A DNA stretch of 64,000 nt, taken from positions 124,001 through 188,000 of the forward strand of contig CALWVS010000001.1 of the NCBI GenBank assembly GCA_944385095.1. Reading direction: 5' to 3'. A program made the position numbers and the translations under genes. The DNA comes from an uncultured Oscillospiraceae bacterium (GTDB taxonomy: Bacteria; Bacillota; Clostridia; Oscillospirales; Oscillospiraceae). Below the pieces are notes generated by a model that saw only the letters and a list, made by a program, of their open reading frames with translations, was not told where the DNA came from and did not search any database. Shown in pieces: positions 34,273 through 42,420 of the stretch (the stretch's first letter is position 1; each line of letters starts with the position of its first letter).

Positions 34273-35211
34273 TTACAGCCCCAGTGCTTCCTTTACCTTT
34301 GCAATGATGTGGGCACCGATGTCACGGGATGCGTCCACAGTCTGAGCACCCAGGTGAGGTGTTACCACAAAGTTGTCGCACTCAAAGAGAGGAGAATCAA
34401 AGCCAGCACCTTCTGTCAGACCGCCGCCTGCCAGCTCGTTTTCCATAACGTCAGAGGCATAGCCGCCGATTTTGCCAGCCTTCAGAGCCTCGTACATGTC
34501 CTTCTCATTGACAATGCCACCACGGCTCATATTCAGAACCACAGCGTCATCCTTCATGTTGGCAATGGACTTTGCATTAAACAGATCCTTTGTCTCTGGA
34601 GTCAGAGGCATATGGATGGAAACAAAGTCGGATACCTTCAGAACTTCCTCAATGCTCATGCTGGTGGCATGCTGCTCCTCAAATACATTGGCAGGCAGAT
34701 AGGGGTCGTAGGCAACCACGTTCATCAGGAAAGCACGTCCCAATTCGCCCACACGCTGACCAATGCGACCAAAGCCCAGGACACCCAGAGTTTTGCCACG
34801 CAGCTCACGTCCAACAAACTTATACTTATCCCAGTTGTGGTTGACTTTTACATCATAGTTTGCAGGAATGGTATGGCGGGACAGATCCAGCATCTTGGAG
34901 ATGGTCAGCTCTGCAACAGCGTTGCCGTTGAGACCAGGAGCATTGATGACCTGAATACCCTTTGCCTTAGCAGTCTCCAAATCAATGTGGTTGAGACCAA
35001 CAGAGCAAACACCAATCACTTTCAGCTTGGCGGCTGCATCCAGAATCTCCTTGTTAATGGCAGGGTCCACACGCATAATCAGTACTTCATAGTCAGGAAT
35101 CAGCTTCACAAGTTCCTCCTGAGTAGGAAGCATATGGGTATCAACCTGCATGTACTTGCCCAGTTCCTCAGCGATTGCACTGTGTACAACGTCAATGATA
35201 AGACATTTCAT
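34273..35211 (-). CDS. D-isomer specific 2-hydroxyacid dehydrogenase (phosphoglycerate dehydrogenase-like)
   Basis: 312-residue NAD-dependent dehydrogenase. Rossmann loop GFGRIGQRVGELG lies near residue 150; catalytic Arg in NMSRGGIVNE, Glu in the SDVMENE stretch and His in TPHLGAQT are present. It lacks the C-terminal ACT/regulatory domain of many SerA enzymes. Candidate substrates are 3-phosphoglycerate, or a branched or aromatic 2-oxo acid. The ATG at 35211 has AAGGAAGA 7 bases upstream; the long frame to 35322 is not used. Codon choice is strongly biased, as in gdhA, suggesting abundance. A LysR regulator is divergent from it. Confidence 0.88.
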   Translation of the reverse strand: MKCLIIDVVHSAIAEELGKYMQVDTHMLPTQEELVKLIPDYEVLIMRVDPAINKEILDAAAKLKVIGVCSVGLNHIDLETAKAKGIQVINAPGLNGNAVAELTISKMLDLSRHTIPANYDVKVNHNWDKYKFVGRELRGKTLGVLGFGRIGQRVGELGRAFLMNVVAYDPYLPANVFEEQHATSMSIEEVLKVSDFVSIHMPLTPETKDLFNAKSIANMKDDAVVLNMSRGGIVNEKDMYEALKAGKIGGYASDVMENELAGGGLTEGAGFDSPLFECDNFVVTPHLGAQTVDASRDIGAHIIAKVKEALGL

Positions 35212-35374
35212 GGTGAAATCTTCCTTTCTTTTTCTTCCACCCTGTTTGCATCCACAGGGAGGAAACAATATTAACAAAAAAATTCTAAATTGAGCCTTTG
35301 AAACTATACGATTTTTTGTCATTTCTTATTAAAGCATAAAATCTGTCATCCGAACAGCACATTTTTTATGATAG

Positions 35375-35403
35375 TTGCCACAACCATTTGATTGTGATAT
35401 AAT
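35375..35403 (+). promoter_or_regulatory. Sigma-A promoter of the second LysR gene
   Basis: TTGCCA (35375-35380), a 17-base spacer and TATAAT (35398-35403), between the divergent dehydrogenase and LysR genes. Confidence 0.75.
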
Positions 35404-35445
35404 ATGCAACAGAACATAGAATAGAACAGAAAGGGGGTTGGATGG

Positions 35446-36393
35446 GTGAATTTTCTCCATCTGAAATATTTTTTATTGGTGGCAGAGGAACTGAACATTA
35501 CAAGGGCAGCGGAACGACTGTATATTTCGCAACAGTCTCTGAGCAACCACATCAGTAATATGGAAAAGGAACTGGATGTAAAGCTGTTTACCCGCTCTCC
35601 AAAACTGTCTCTCACCTATGCGGGTGACTTACTGGTACAGACTGCCACACAAATTTTAGATTTATATAGCCAGTATTTGACGAAAGTGGGGGATATCAAC
35701 CGCCATTATATGGGTGTGTTGCGGCTTGGCATTTCTCATACCTGTGGACTGGCTCTCCTGCCGGAGGTGCTGCCCCAGTTTCAAAAGGAATTTCCTATGG
35801 TGGAGTTTTCCCTTTATGAGGGCAACTCTACCCATCTGGAGGATGAACTGGCACATGGTCGAGTGGATTTGATTATTTGTTTTCAGCCAATCATGATGGA
35901 GGGTGTGGAAGTCATTCCACTGAGAGATGAAGAACTGATTTTGGCAGTACCCAAAGAATTTACCAATGAACTGTTTGGAGAGCGTGCAGACGAGATGAGG
36001 GCACAATTTTCCAAAGGGGCTGACATTGCAGTGTTCCAAACTATGCCGTTTGTGCTCATTAAACGGGGAAACCGCACCAGAAGTATCATTGACCAGTATT
36101 TCAGCCGCTATTTTTTTAAGCCAAAATTGTTATTGGAAACAGAAAATACCATTACGACACTGGCTATGGCTGAGGCCGGCATTGGGATTACCATTTGCCC
36201 GGAGCTGTTTTTAAAGACCATCCATATTACATCCTCAAAAACCACCACAGAGAAGCTGGATTTTTTCCCACTGACAGACCCATCTACCATAAGTAAACTG
36301 GTGGTGGGATACCGTCGGGACCGCTACCGCTCCCATTTTGCAGACCGCTTTATTGAATTGACCAAACAGGCATTACAGACAGGGCACACCTGA
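35446..36393 (+). CDS. LysR-type transcriptional regulator
   Basis: 315-residue regulator. The winged helix (LNITRAAERLYISQQSLSNH, about residues 16-36) is followed by the co-inducer domain from about 90, with RLGISHTCGLALLPEVLPQF and AEAGIGITICPELF. The start is GTG at 35446, 8 bases after AAGGGGG. It is divergent from the D-2-hydroxyacid dehydrogenase gene, its probable target. The inducer is unknown. It ends in a hairpin shared with the convergent deacetylase gene. Confidence 0.92.
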   Translation: MNFLHLKYFLLVAEELNITRAAERLYISQQSLSNHISNMEKELDVKLFTRSPKLSLTYAGDLLVQTATQILDLYSQYLTKVGDINRHYMGVLRLGISHTCGLALLPEVLPQFQKEFPMVEFSLYEGNSTHLEDELAHGRVDLIICFQPIMMEGVEVIPLRDEELILAVPKEFTNELFGERADEMRAQFSKGADIAVFQTMPFVLIKRGNRTRSIIDQYFSRYFFKPKLLLETENTITTLAMAEAGIGITICPELFLKTIHITSSKTTTEKLDFFPLTDPSTISKLVVGYRRDRYRSHFADRFIELTKQALQTGHT

Positions 36394-36397
36394 GGAC

Positions 36398-36427
36398 AGC
36401 TTCCCTGTAAAGGAAGCTGCCTTTCTT
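36398..36427. terminator. Hairpin between the LysR and deacetylase genes
   Basis: AGCTTCC pairs with GGAAGCT around a 7-base loop, followed by GCCTTTCTT. It lies between convergent genes and slightly overlaps the end of the deacetylase gene. The stem is short, so efficiency is uncertain. Confidence 0.6.
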
Positions 36428-37154
36428 ATGCTTCACAGTAGCGCACACCATTTTCTGGTGTAATTCCACGGTACTCCAACAGTTCCTCTACTGTGAGAAA
36501 ACAGTATCCCTGTTCTAAAAGAGCATCTACCACTTGGATGGCAGCATCCACAGAGCTGGCGTAGAGGTCGTGCATAAGAATAATATCCCCATCCTCCACT
36601 TCTTCCAAAATCGTTTGGACAATGCGGGAGACATTATCATCTTTCCAGTCCTCTGGGTCTACAGACCAGAGGATGATGGGGCTGTTTGCCCACTCTGCCA
36701 TTTGCCTGTCTAAAATTCCATAGGGTGGACGCAGCCAAAATTCTTCGTCTGGGACGATAGCCTTCAGAAGGTCTCGACTTTTTTGTATTTGGGCTTGAAA
36801 TTCATCCTGCGACAGGTCACGCAAAATCACATGGTCATAGGTATGGATTCCAATTTGGTGTCCCTCCTGGTGCATTCTCTGAATCAGTTCTTCCTGTCCC
36901 GAAATTCGGCTTCCAACCAGAAAAAAAGTGGCAGGCACTTCACGCAGAGCCAGCGCATCCAGTAATTTGGTTGTAGTGCTCTTTCTGGGACCGTCATCAA
37001 AGGTGATGGCAACGACAGGAACAGACTCCTCTTGAGGAAGTTCTACAGGAACAGTGGAGGTGACAGGTGCAACTGGTTCTATGGGAGTCAGAGCAATTGC
37101 AAAACAGAACACCAATAAAATCCAGCCAATCCCCCATGCACCAAAATCACGCAT
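36426..37154 (-). CDS. Polysaccharide deacetylase (NodB family), membrane-anchored
   Basis: 242-residue carbohydrate esterase family 4 enzyme that removes acetyl groups from wall or spore-cortex glycans outside the cell. An N-terminal hydrophobic helix (about residues 8-25) serves as anchor or signal. The NodB motifs are complete: TFDDGP (near 50), the H-x3-H pair in HTYDH, RPPYG, WSVDPEDW and LMHD. An AAGGAGGGG site lies just before the ATG. It stands alone on the minus strand. PgdA-type peptidoglycan deacetylase or a PdaA/PdaB-like sporulation enzyme are both possible. Confidence 0.92.
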   Translation of the reverse strand: MRDFGAWGIGWILLVFCFAIALTPIEPVAPVTSTVPVELPQEESVPVVAITFDDGPRKSTTTKLLDALALREVPATFFLVGSRISGQEELIQRMHQEGHQIGIHTYDHVILRDLSQDEFQAQIQKSRDLLKAIVPDEEFWLRPPYGILDRQMAEWANSPIILWSVDPEDWKDDNVSRIVQTILEEVEDGDIILMHDLYASSVDAAIQVVDALLEQGYCFLTVEELLEYRGITPENGVRYCEA

Positions 37155-37226
37155 GATGATACCCCTCCTTTTACGTTGACTAAAAGGAGTATGTGATAAA
37201 AGGCATAAGAAATTTCACATCAAATT

Positions 37227-37256
37227 TTGCTAATCCCCTTTGTCTTGTGGTACAAT
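37227..37256 (+). promoter_or_regulatory. Promoter of the Lrp-aminotransferase operon
   Basis: TTGCTA (37227-37232), an 18-base spacer and TACAAT (37251-37256), about 60 bases before the Lrp-type gene. Confidence 0.6.
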
Positions 37257-37318
37257 GAGACATCACATTTTATCTACTTTGTAGATTTTGATGATTGAGA
37301 AGGAAAGGAAGTCAGACA

Positions 37319-37798
37319 ATGAACTCATTATTAGAGCTTTTGGAGCAAGACTGTACCCAATCTCACGCCCAGTTGGCTGCTCAGGCAGGTATGACGGAGC
37401 AGGAAGTGAAACAGGAACTGGAGCGCATGGAAAAGGATGGTACGATTTTAGGATATCAGGCGATTATTGATTGGGACAAGGTGAAGCGTGAAACCGTAAC
37501 TGCCTTGATTGAAGTTAAGGTTGTGCCACAAAGCATTGCAGGGTTTGACCGTATTGCCCAGAGAATTTATCAATATGATGAAGTAGAGAGCATGTATCTG
37601 ATGAGTGGAGCGTTTGACCTGACAGTGATTATCTCAGGGCGTACACTGCGGGAGGTGGCACAGTTTGTTGGAGAACGGCTGGCACCCATTGAGGGAGTCA
37701 CAGGCACAGCCACACACTTCATTTTGAAAAAATATAAGGAAAAACATCTGGTATTTGGAAAGCCAGAGCCAGAGGAAAGGGAGTTAATCTTTGTATGA
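37319..37798 (+). CDS. Lrp/AsnC family transcriptional regulator
   Basis: 159-residue regulator with an N-terminal helix-turn-helix (SHAQLAAQAGMTEQEVKQEL, about residues 15-34) and a C-terminal RAM ligand-binding domain from about 60. The latter has ALIEVKVVPQ and VESMYLMSGAFDLTVIISG. Such proteins form octamers and sense amino acids. The ATG at 37319 has AAGGAAG 8 bases upstream. Its stop overlaps the aminotransferase start by 4 bases (ATGA), so the two are translationally coupled and the regulator probably controls its own operon. Confidence 0.93.
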   Translation: MNSLLELLEQDCTQSHAQLAAQAGMTEQEVKQELERMEKDGTILGYQAIIDWDKVKRETVTALIEVKVVPQSIAGFDRIAQRIYQYDEVESMYLMSGAFDLTVIISGRTLREVAQFVGERLAPIEGVTGTATHFILKKYKEKHLVFGKPEPEERELIFV

Positions 37799-38976
37799 AT
37801 TATGATTCCTTGTTAAATGATAAAATCAAAAACATCAAGCCCTCTGGCATTCGGAAATTTTTTGATATTTTAGAGGAAATGACTGATGCCATATCATTAG
37901 GCATTGGAGAACCAGATTTTGTGACACCGTGGCATATTCGGGATGCAGGGATTTATTCTCTGGAAAAGGGGCATACCAAATATACTTCTAATGCAGGTAT
38001 GCTGGAGTTGAGACGGGAAATTGCCAGATATATGAGCCGGCGATTTGATTTACATTATGAACATGCAGGGCAGATTCTAGTGACAGTAGGTGGCAGTGAA
38101 GCCATAGATTTATCACTTCGGGTATTGCTCAATCCAAGGGATGAGGTGATTATCCCCGTTCCCTCCTTTGTGTGCTATGGTCCATTGACAGAAATGGCAG
38201 GCGGTGTGCCTGTTTATGTGGAACTGAAAGGGGAAAATCAGTTCCGTTTGACACCAGAACAGCTAAAGGCAGCCATCACACCAAAAACAAAAGTATTGGT
38301 ATTGCCATTCCCATCCAATCCCACAGGGGGTATTATGGAACGGAACGATTTGGAGGGCATTGCAGAGGTTTTGAAAGATACCAATATCATGGTGCTTTCC
38401 GATGAAATTTATGCAGAATTGACCTATGGGCAGCGGCATGTATCTATGGCAAATTTACCAGAAATGTATGAGCGTACCATAGTGGTCAATGGATTTTCCA
38501 AAAGCCATGCCATGACAGGCTGGCGTATGGGTTATGTGTGCGCACCAAAGCCAGTGATTGCAGCCATGACCAAGCTCCACCAGTTTGGCATTATGTCAGC
38601 ACCCACCACCAGCCAATATGCAGCTGTGGAAGCCATGCGAAACGGAGATGGAGACATTGCCAATATGTGTGAGGAATATGACAGTCGTCGCCGCTATCTG
38701 GTGGAAAATCTCAATCGAATTGGGTTGGAATGTTTTGAACCCAAGGGGGCGTTCTATGTCTTTCCCTGTATCAAATCCACAGGGCTGACCTCAGAGGAAT
38801 TTTGCCAGCAATTTTTAATGGAAGAAAAAGTGGCAGTCATTCCCGGTAATGCCTTTGGACCAGGTGGAGAAGGGTATGTGCGTGCCTGTTATGCCTCCTC
38901 TATGAAAGACATTGCAGAGGCAGTCAGCCGAATGGACAACTTTTTGACCAATCTACGCAGACGACAGGGAAAGTAA
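37795..38976 (+). CDS. PLP-dependent aminotransferase, class I/II
   Basis: 393-residue fold-type I aminotransferase. The PLP lysine is in NGFSKSHAMTGWRMGY near residue 235. The Asp/Tyr cofactor contacts are in LSDEIYAEL, the carboxylate Arg is in GYVRACYA near the end, and FPSNPTGG is typical. The group is aspartate/aromatic/branched-chain-like and the amino donor cannot be told from motifs. Coupling to an Lrp gene upstream and a phosphoserine phosphatase-like gene 14 bases downstream favours amino-acid synthesis, with serine or an aspartate-derived amino acid as candidates. Confidence 0.92.
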   Translation: MNYDSLLNDKIKNIKPSGIRKFFDILEEMTDAISLGIGEPDFVTPWHIRDAGIYSLEKGHTKYTSNAGMLELRREIARYMSRRFDLHYEHAGQILVTVGGSEAIDLSLRVLLNPRDEVIIPVPSFVCYGPLTEMAGGVPVYVELKGENQFRLTPEQLKAAITPKTKVLVLPFPSNPTGGIMERNDLEGIAEVLKDTNIMVLSDEIYAELTYGQRHVSMANLPEMYERTIVVNGFSKSHAMTGWRMGYVCAPKPVIAAMTKLHQFGIMSAPTTSQYAAVEAMRNGDGDIANMCEEYDSRRRYLVENLNRIGLECFEPKGAFYVFPCIKSTGLTSEEFCQQFLMEEKVAVIPGNAFGPGGEGYVRACYASSMKDIAEAVSRMDNFLTNLRRRQGK

Positions 38977-38990
38977 GGGGGATGAAAACC

Positions 38991-39590
38991 ATGAATCTTG
39001 TATGTTTGGATATGGAAGGGGTACTGGTACCTGAAATTTGGATTGCTTTTGCAGAGGAGACAGGAATCCCTGAACTGAAACGGACCACCAGAGATGAACC
39101 AGATTATGACAAGCTGATGCAATATCGTATCAATATTTTGAAGCAGCATGGGCTGGGTTTGAAGGAAATTCAGGCAGTGATTTCCAAAATTGACCCACTG
39201 CCTGGGGCAAAGGAGTTTTTGGATGCCCTGCGTGCACAGGTACAAGTGGTGATTTTAAGCGATACCTTTGAGGAATTTGCCATGCCATTGATGAAAAAAC
39301 TGGGCTATCCCACCATTCTCTGTAATTCTTTGGAAGTGACAGAGGATGGCACTATCACAGGGCATAAGATGAGATGCAGTCAATCCAAGCTGACCACAGT
39401 GAAGGCATTCCAATCCATCGGATATGATACCATTGCAGCTGGAGACAGCTTTAATGATTTGGCAATGATTCAGGCAAGTAAAGCTGGATTCCTGTTCCGC
39501 ACCACAGAGCATATTAAAAAGGATTATCCAAATCTCCCTGCATTTGAGTCATTTGATGACTTGCTCCATGCCATTAAGCAAGCACTATAA
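38991..39590 (+). CDS. thrH: ThrH-like phosphoserine phosphatase/homoserine phosphotransferase
   Basis: 200-residue HAD-superfamily enzyme. Motif I is DMEGVLVPE with the nucleophile near residue 7, motif II is ILSDTFEEF, and motif III/IV is AAGDSFNDLAM. DMEGVLVPEIWIAFAE is the ThrH hallmark; ThrH dephosphorylates phosphoserine and can pass the phosphate to homoserine. The ATG at 38991 is 9 bases after AGGGGG, while the ATG at 38982 abuts that site. It follows the aminotransferase by 14 bases and precedes DUF1015 by 14, so one operon is likely. A SerB-like role in serine synthesis is the simplest reading. Confidence 0.88.
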   Translation: MNLVCLDMEGVLVPEIWIAFAEETGIPELKRTTRDEPDYDKLMQYRINILKQHGLGLKEIQAVISKIDPLPGAKEFLDALRAQVQVVILSDTFEEFAMPLMKKLGYPTILCNSLEVTEDGTITGHKMRCSQSKLTTVKAFQSIGYDTIAAGDSFNDLAMIQASKAGFLFRTTEHIKKDYPNLPAFESFDDLLHAIKQAL

Positions 39591-39604
39591 GGGAGATACC
39601 ATCC

Positions 39605-40876
39605 ATGAGAACAATTCCCTTTCAGTCAGCAGATATTTTGCTCCCCTGTGGCTGTGATTATGAGATGTGGAGCGTGGTGGCATGTGACCAATACACTTCC
39701 CAGCCTGAATATTGGCAAAGAGTACAGACAAAAGTGGGAAATACTCCATCTGCGTTACACCTGATTTTGCCAGAGTACAGGTTGGAATGCGGTGGTGTAG
39801 AACTGGATATTCTGTCCATAAATAAAACCATGGAACAGTATTTGGAGCAAAAACAATTCGAGCTGTACCAGAATGCCATATTCTATGTTGAGCGAACCTT
39901 ACACAATGGAAAAATCCGCCGTGGGCTTGTGGGCGTAATTGATTTGGAGCAGTATGACTATACACCTGGAAGCAATGCCCTCATTCGTGCCACAGAAGGA
40001 ACCGTGCTGTCCCGGATTCCACCCCGTGTAGAGGTGCGCAAACATGCCCCCATTGAATTGCCCCATGTGATGTTGCTGATGGATGACAGGGAGCAGTCTG
40101 TGATAGAACCACTGTCAGAACAGACTGCCCAGATGACCCCACTATATGGGTTTGAGTTGATGGAAGATGGTGGGCACATCTGTGGTTGGGCACTGAATGA
40201 GGAGCAGAAAGCACATGTGCATCAGTCACTGGCAGCACTGATGGAGGAAAGACGATTTGAAACACTTTATCAGGCACAGGGGAAAGGGGTTATGTTGTTT
40301 GCTGTGGGGGATGGCAATCACTCACTGGCAACAGCAAAGGAGTGCTATGAACAGCAGAAAAAAGTGACCCCACAAGAGCAGTGGGACACACTGCCCTCCC
40401 GGTATGCACTGGTAGAACTGAATAATTTACATGACCCATCTCTGGAGTTTGAACCCATCCATCGGGTGGTATTTGATGTAGAACCACAGGAATTGATAGA
40501 GGCTCTCTGTGCCTGCTATCCTGAAAGCCATTCAGGGCAGGGTGAGGGGCATGTATTGCACTACTGTTATGGGGAGACACAAGGAACCATAACAGTGCCA
40601 CACCCCACAGCACAGCTTCCTGTTGGCACATTGCAGGCTTTTTTGGATGTGTATGTACAACAACATCCAGACTGTCGTGTAGATTATATTCATGGTGCAG
40701 ATGTGGTTCAAGAACTGGCACAGAGTCCAAATACGGTGGGCTTTTTCCTGCCTCCTATGGAAAAAGAGGACTTGTTTCCCACAGTGATTCATGATGGTGT
40801 GCTGCCACGAAAGACCTTTTCCATGGGAGAGGCACAGGACAAGCGATTTTATTTGGAGGCAAGAAAAATACGATAG
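39605..40876 (+). CDS. DUF1015 family protein
   Basis: 423-residue DUF1015 protein, with GDGNHSLATAKECYE near residue 240 and the opening ADILLPCGCDYEMWSVVACD. The molecular role is not established. In my memory DUF1015 genes in Clostridia often lie with serA/serC, and here the gene follows an aminotransferase and ThrH, which supports a link to serine metabolism by context only. A GGGAGA site lies 8-9 bases before the ATG. ispE starts 20 bases after its stop. Confidence 0.85.
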   Translation: MRTIPFQSADILLPCGCDYEMWSVVACDQYTSQPEYWQRVQTKVGNTPSALHLILPEYRLECGGVELDILSINKTMEQYLEQKQFELYQNAIFYVERTLHNGKIRRGLVGVIDLEQYDYTPGSNALIRATEGTVLSRIPPRVEVRKHAPIELPHVMLLMDDREQSVIEPLSEQTAQMTPLYGFELMEDGGHICGWALNEEQKAHVHQSLAALMEERRFETLYQAQGKGVMLFAVGDGNHSLATAKECYEQQKKVTPQEQWDTLPSRYALVELNNLHDPSLEFEPIHRVVFDVEPQELIEALCACYPESHSGQGEGHVLHYCYGETQGTITVPHPTAQLPVGTLQAFLDVYVQQHPDCRVDYIHGADVVQELAQSPNTVGFFLPPMEKEDLFPTVIHDGVLPRKTFSMGEAQDKRFYLEARKIR

Positions 40877-40896
40877 ACAAAAGAGGGGACGGAATC

Positions 40897-41745
40897 ATGA
40901 AAGCCAATGCCAAAATCAATTTGACATTAGATGTACTGAGAAAACGTGAGGATGGCTACCACGATTTGTGTATGGTGATGCAGTCCATTACCCTCAGTGA
41001 TACGCTGACCTTTCGCCCCAAACCACCAAAAGATGAGTTGCGAGTGTATAGCAACTTGGATTTTTTGCCTACTGGCAGAAAAAATCTGGCAGCTATGGCA
41101 GCCCTGAGCTTTTGGAAGGCGGCAGGGATGCCAGAGCAGGGACTGGAAATTCACATTGAAAAGCAGATTCCTGTCTGTGCGGGGATGGCAGGCGGCAGCA
41201 GTGATGCAGCGGCGGTGCTGCGTTGGCTCAACGAGCAGAATGGAAACCTGTTTACCATGCGGGAGCTTGCGAAAATTGGGGAACAGGTGGGTTCTGATGT
41301 GCCCTATTGCGTTTTGGGCTGTACTGCATTGGCTGAGGGACGGGGTGAGATTTTGACTGAACTGCCCAAACTGCCCCATTGCTGGGTGGTGGTTAGCAAA
41401 CCAGAGTTTCCCATCTCTACACCAGAGCTGTTTGCCAAAATAGACAACACAAAATTGAGATGCAGACCAGATACCACTGGGGTATTGGAGGCATTGAAGG
41501 CACAGGATTTGGACGGAGTTGCCAAACGCATGTATAATGTATTTGAAGATGCTCTGCCCAAAATGTATTATAGCCGTATCTCAGAGTTGAAGCGTCTGCT
41601 CATCCACTATGGAGCTATGGGAGCAAACATGACAGGCAGTGGGTCTGCCACCTTTGGGTTGTTTTCTGACGAATCCACAGCACAGACAGCCTATGAAGAA
41701 TTGAAGAAAAACTGCGATGAAACTTTTTTATGTGAGAGCGTTTAA
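40897..41745 (+). CDS. ispE: 4-diphosphocytidyl-2-C-methyl-D-erythritol kinase
   Basis: GHMP-family kinase of the MEP isoprenoid pathway, phosphorylating CDP-methylerythritol at the 2-hydroxyl. The opening KANAKINLTLDV, the ATP loop AGMAGGSSDAAAVLRWLN near residue 90 and the C-terminal GSGSATFGLF are diagnostic. 282 residues is standard. AGAGGGGACGG precedes the ATG. A very strong hairpin follows the stop and runs into the spoIIR start region. Confidence 0.96.
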   Translation: MKANAKINLTLDVLRKREDGYHDLCMVMQSITLSDTLTFRPKPPKDELRVYSNLDFLPTGRKNLAAMAALSFWKAAGMPEQGLEIHIEKQIPVCAGMAGGSSDAAAVLRWLNEQNGNLFTMRELAKIGEQVGSDVPYCVLGCTALAEGRGEILTELPKLPHCWVVVSKPEFPISTPELFAKIDNTKLRCRPDTTGVLEALKAQDLDGVAKRMYNVFEDALPKMYYSRISELKRLLIHYGAMGANMTGSGSATFGLFSDESTAQTAYEELKKNCDETFLCESV

Positions 41746-41751
41746 AAGTGG

Positions 41752-41802
41752 AAAACACCGTCTATCCTCTATGTACTACATAGGAGATGGACGGTGTTTT
41801 TT
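41752..41802 (+). terminator. Terminator hairpin of ispE that also encloses the spoIIR ribosome site
   Basis: About 24 base pairs with one mismatch: AAAACACCGTC and the following ATCCTCTATG pair with CATAGGAGAT and GACGGTGTTTT around a small loop, and TTTTTT follows. The 3' arm contains AGGAG (41782-41786) and the GTG start of spoIIR (41794), so the same structure that ends ispE would hide spoIIR translation signals. Confidence 0.85.
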
Positions 41803-42420
41803 ATGATGGATCGAGCATTAAAGCGTTGGGAAATTGCAATTTTATTTGCGGTTTTGGTAAGTATTTGTGCAGGATTTTGGCTGGACAGTGAACAGAAAGC
41901 CCTGTCTGAACAGGTTATTCGTTTTCATGTGATTGCCAATTCAGACAGCAACGAGGATCAGGCACTGAAATTACAGGTGCGAGATGCTGTGTTGGAGGCA
42001 ACCGAGACATTTTATCCACAGAATGCCACATTGGAGGAAGCAAAAACTGCACTGGCACAGCATCTCCAGCAGCTCTCCCAAGTGGGACAGCAGGTGGTAG
42101 AAGAACAGGGCTATGACTATACAGTGACTGCCACATTAGGCGAATGCTGGTTCCCTACCAAAGAGTATGATGGGTTTGCCTTTCCCGCTGGAACCTATAC
42201 TGCACTGAATATTGAAATCGGAGCGGCAGAGGGTCAAAACTGGTGGTGTGTGGCTTTTCCGCCCCTCTGTATGGGAGCTGCCTCAGAAACTTTGGAAACT
42301 GCCGCAGAAGCTGGTTTTTTCTCTCAAAACCAGATTGCCCTCATTACAGAAGAAAATCAGGGCTATGTATTGAAATTTAAGTCGATGGAGCTGTTGGGAC
42401 AGCTCAAGGAACTGTTTTAA
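41794..42420 (+). CDS. spoIIR: Stage II sporulation protein R
   Basis: Secreted signal made in the forespore that activates SpoIIGA, which cleaves pro-sigma-E in the mother cell. After a membrane helix at about residues 12-30, the family signature VIRFHVIANSDSNEDQALKL and RDAVLEA follows. ECWFPTKEYDGFAFPAGTYTA and WWCVAFPPLC are also diagnostic. 208 residues is typical. The GTG at 41794 is ideally placed 7 bases after AGGAG; in-frame ATGs at 41803 and 41806 lack a site. These signals lie inside the ispE terminator hairpin. The stop overlaps that of the convergent U32 gene by 4 bases. Confidence 0.93.
   Translation: MFFMMDRALKRWEIAILFAVLVSICAGFWLDSEQKALSEQVIRFHVIANSDSNEDQALKLQVRDAVLEATETFYPQNATLEEAKTALAQHLQQLSQVGQQVVEEQGYDYTVTATLGECWFPTKEYDGFAFPAGTYTALNIEIGAAEGQNWWCVAFPPLCMGAASETLETAAEAGFFSQNQIALITEENQGYVLKFKSMELLGQLKELF

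Noticed and set aside
34258..35274. 338-residue open frame on the + strand
   Set aside because: Antisense to the D-2-hydroxyacid dehydrogenase gene, whose biased codons keep the opposite frame open. No family motifs are seen.
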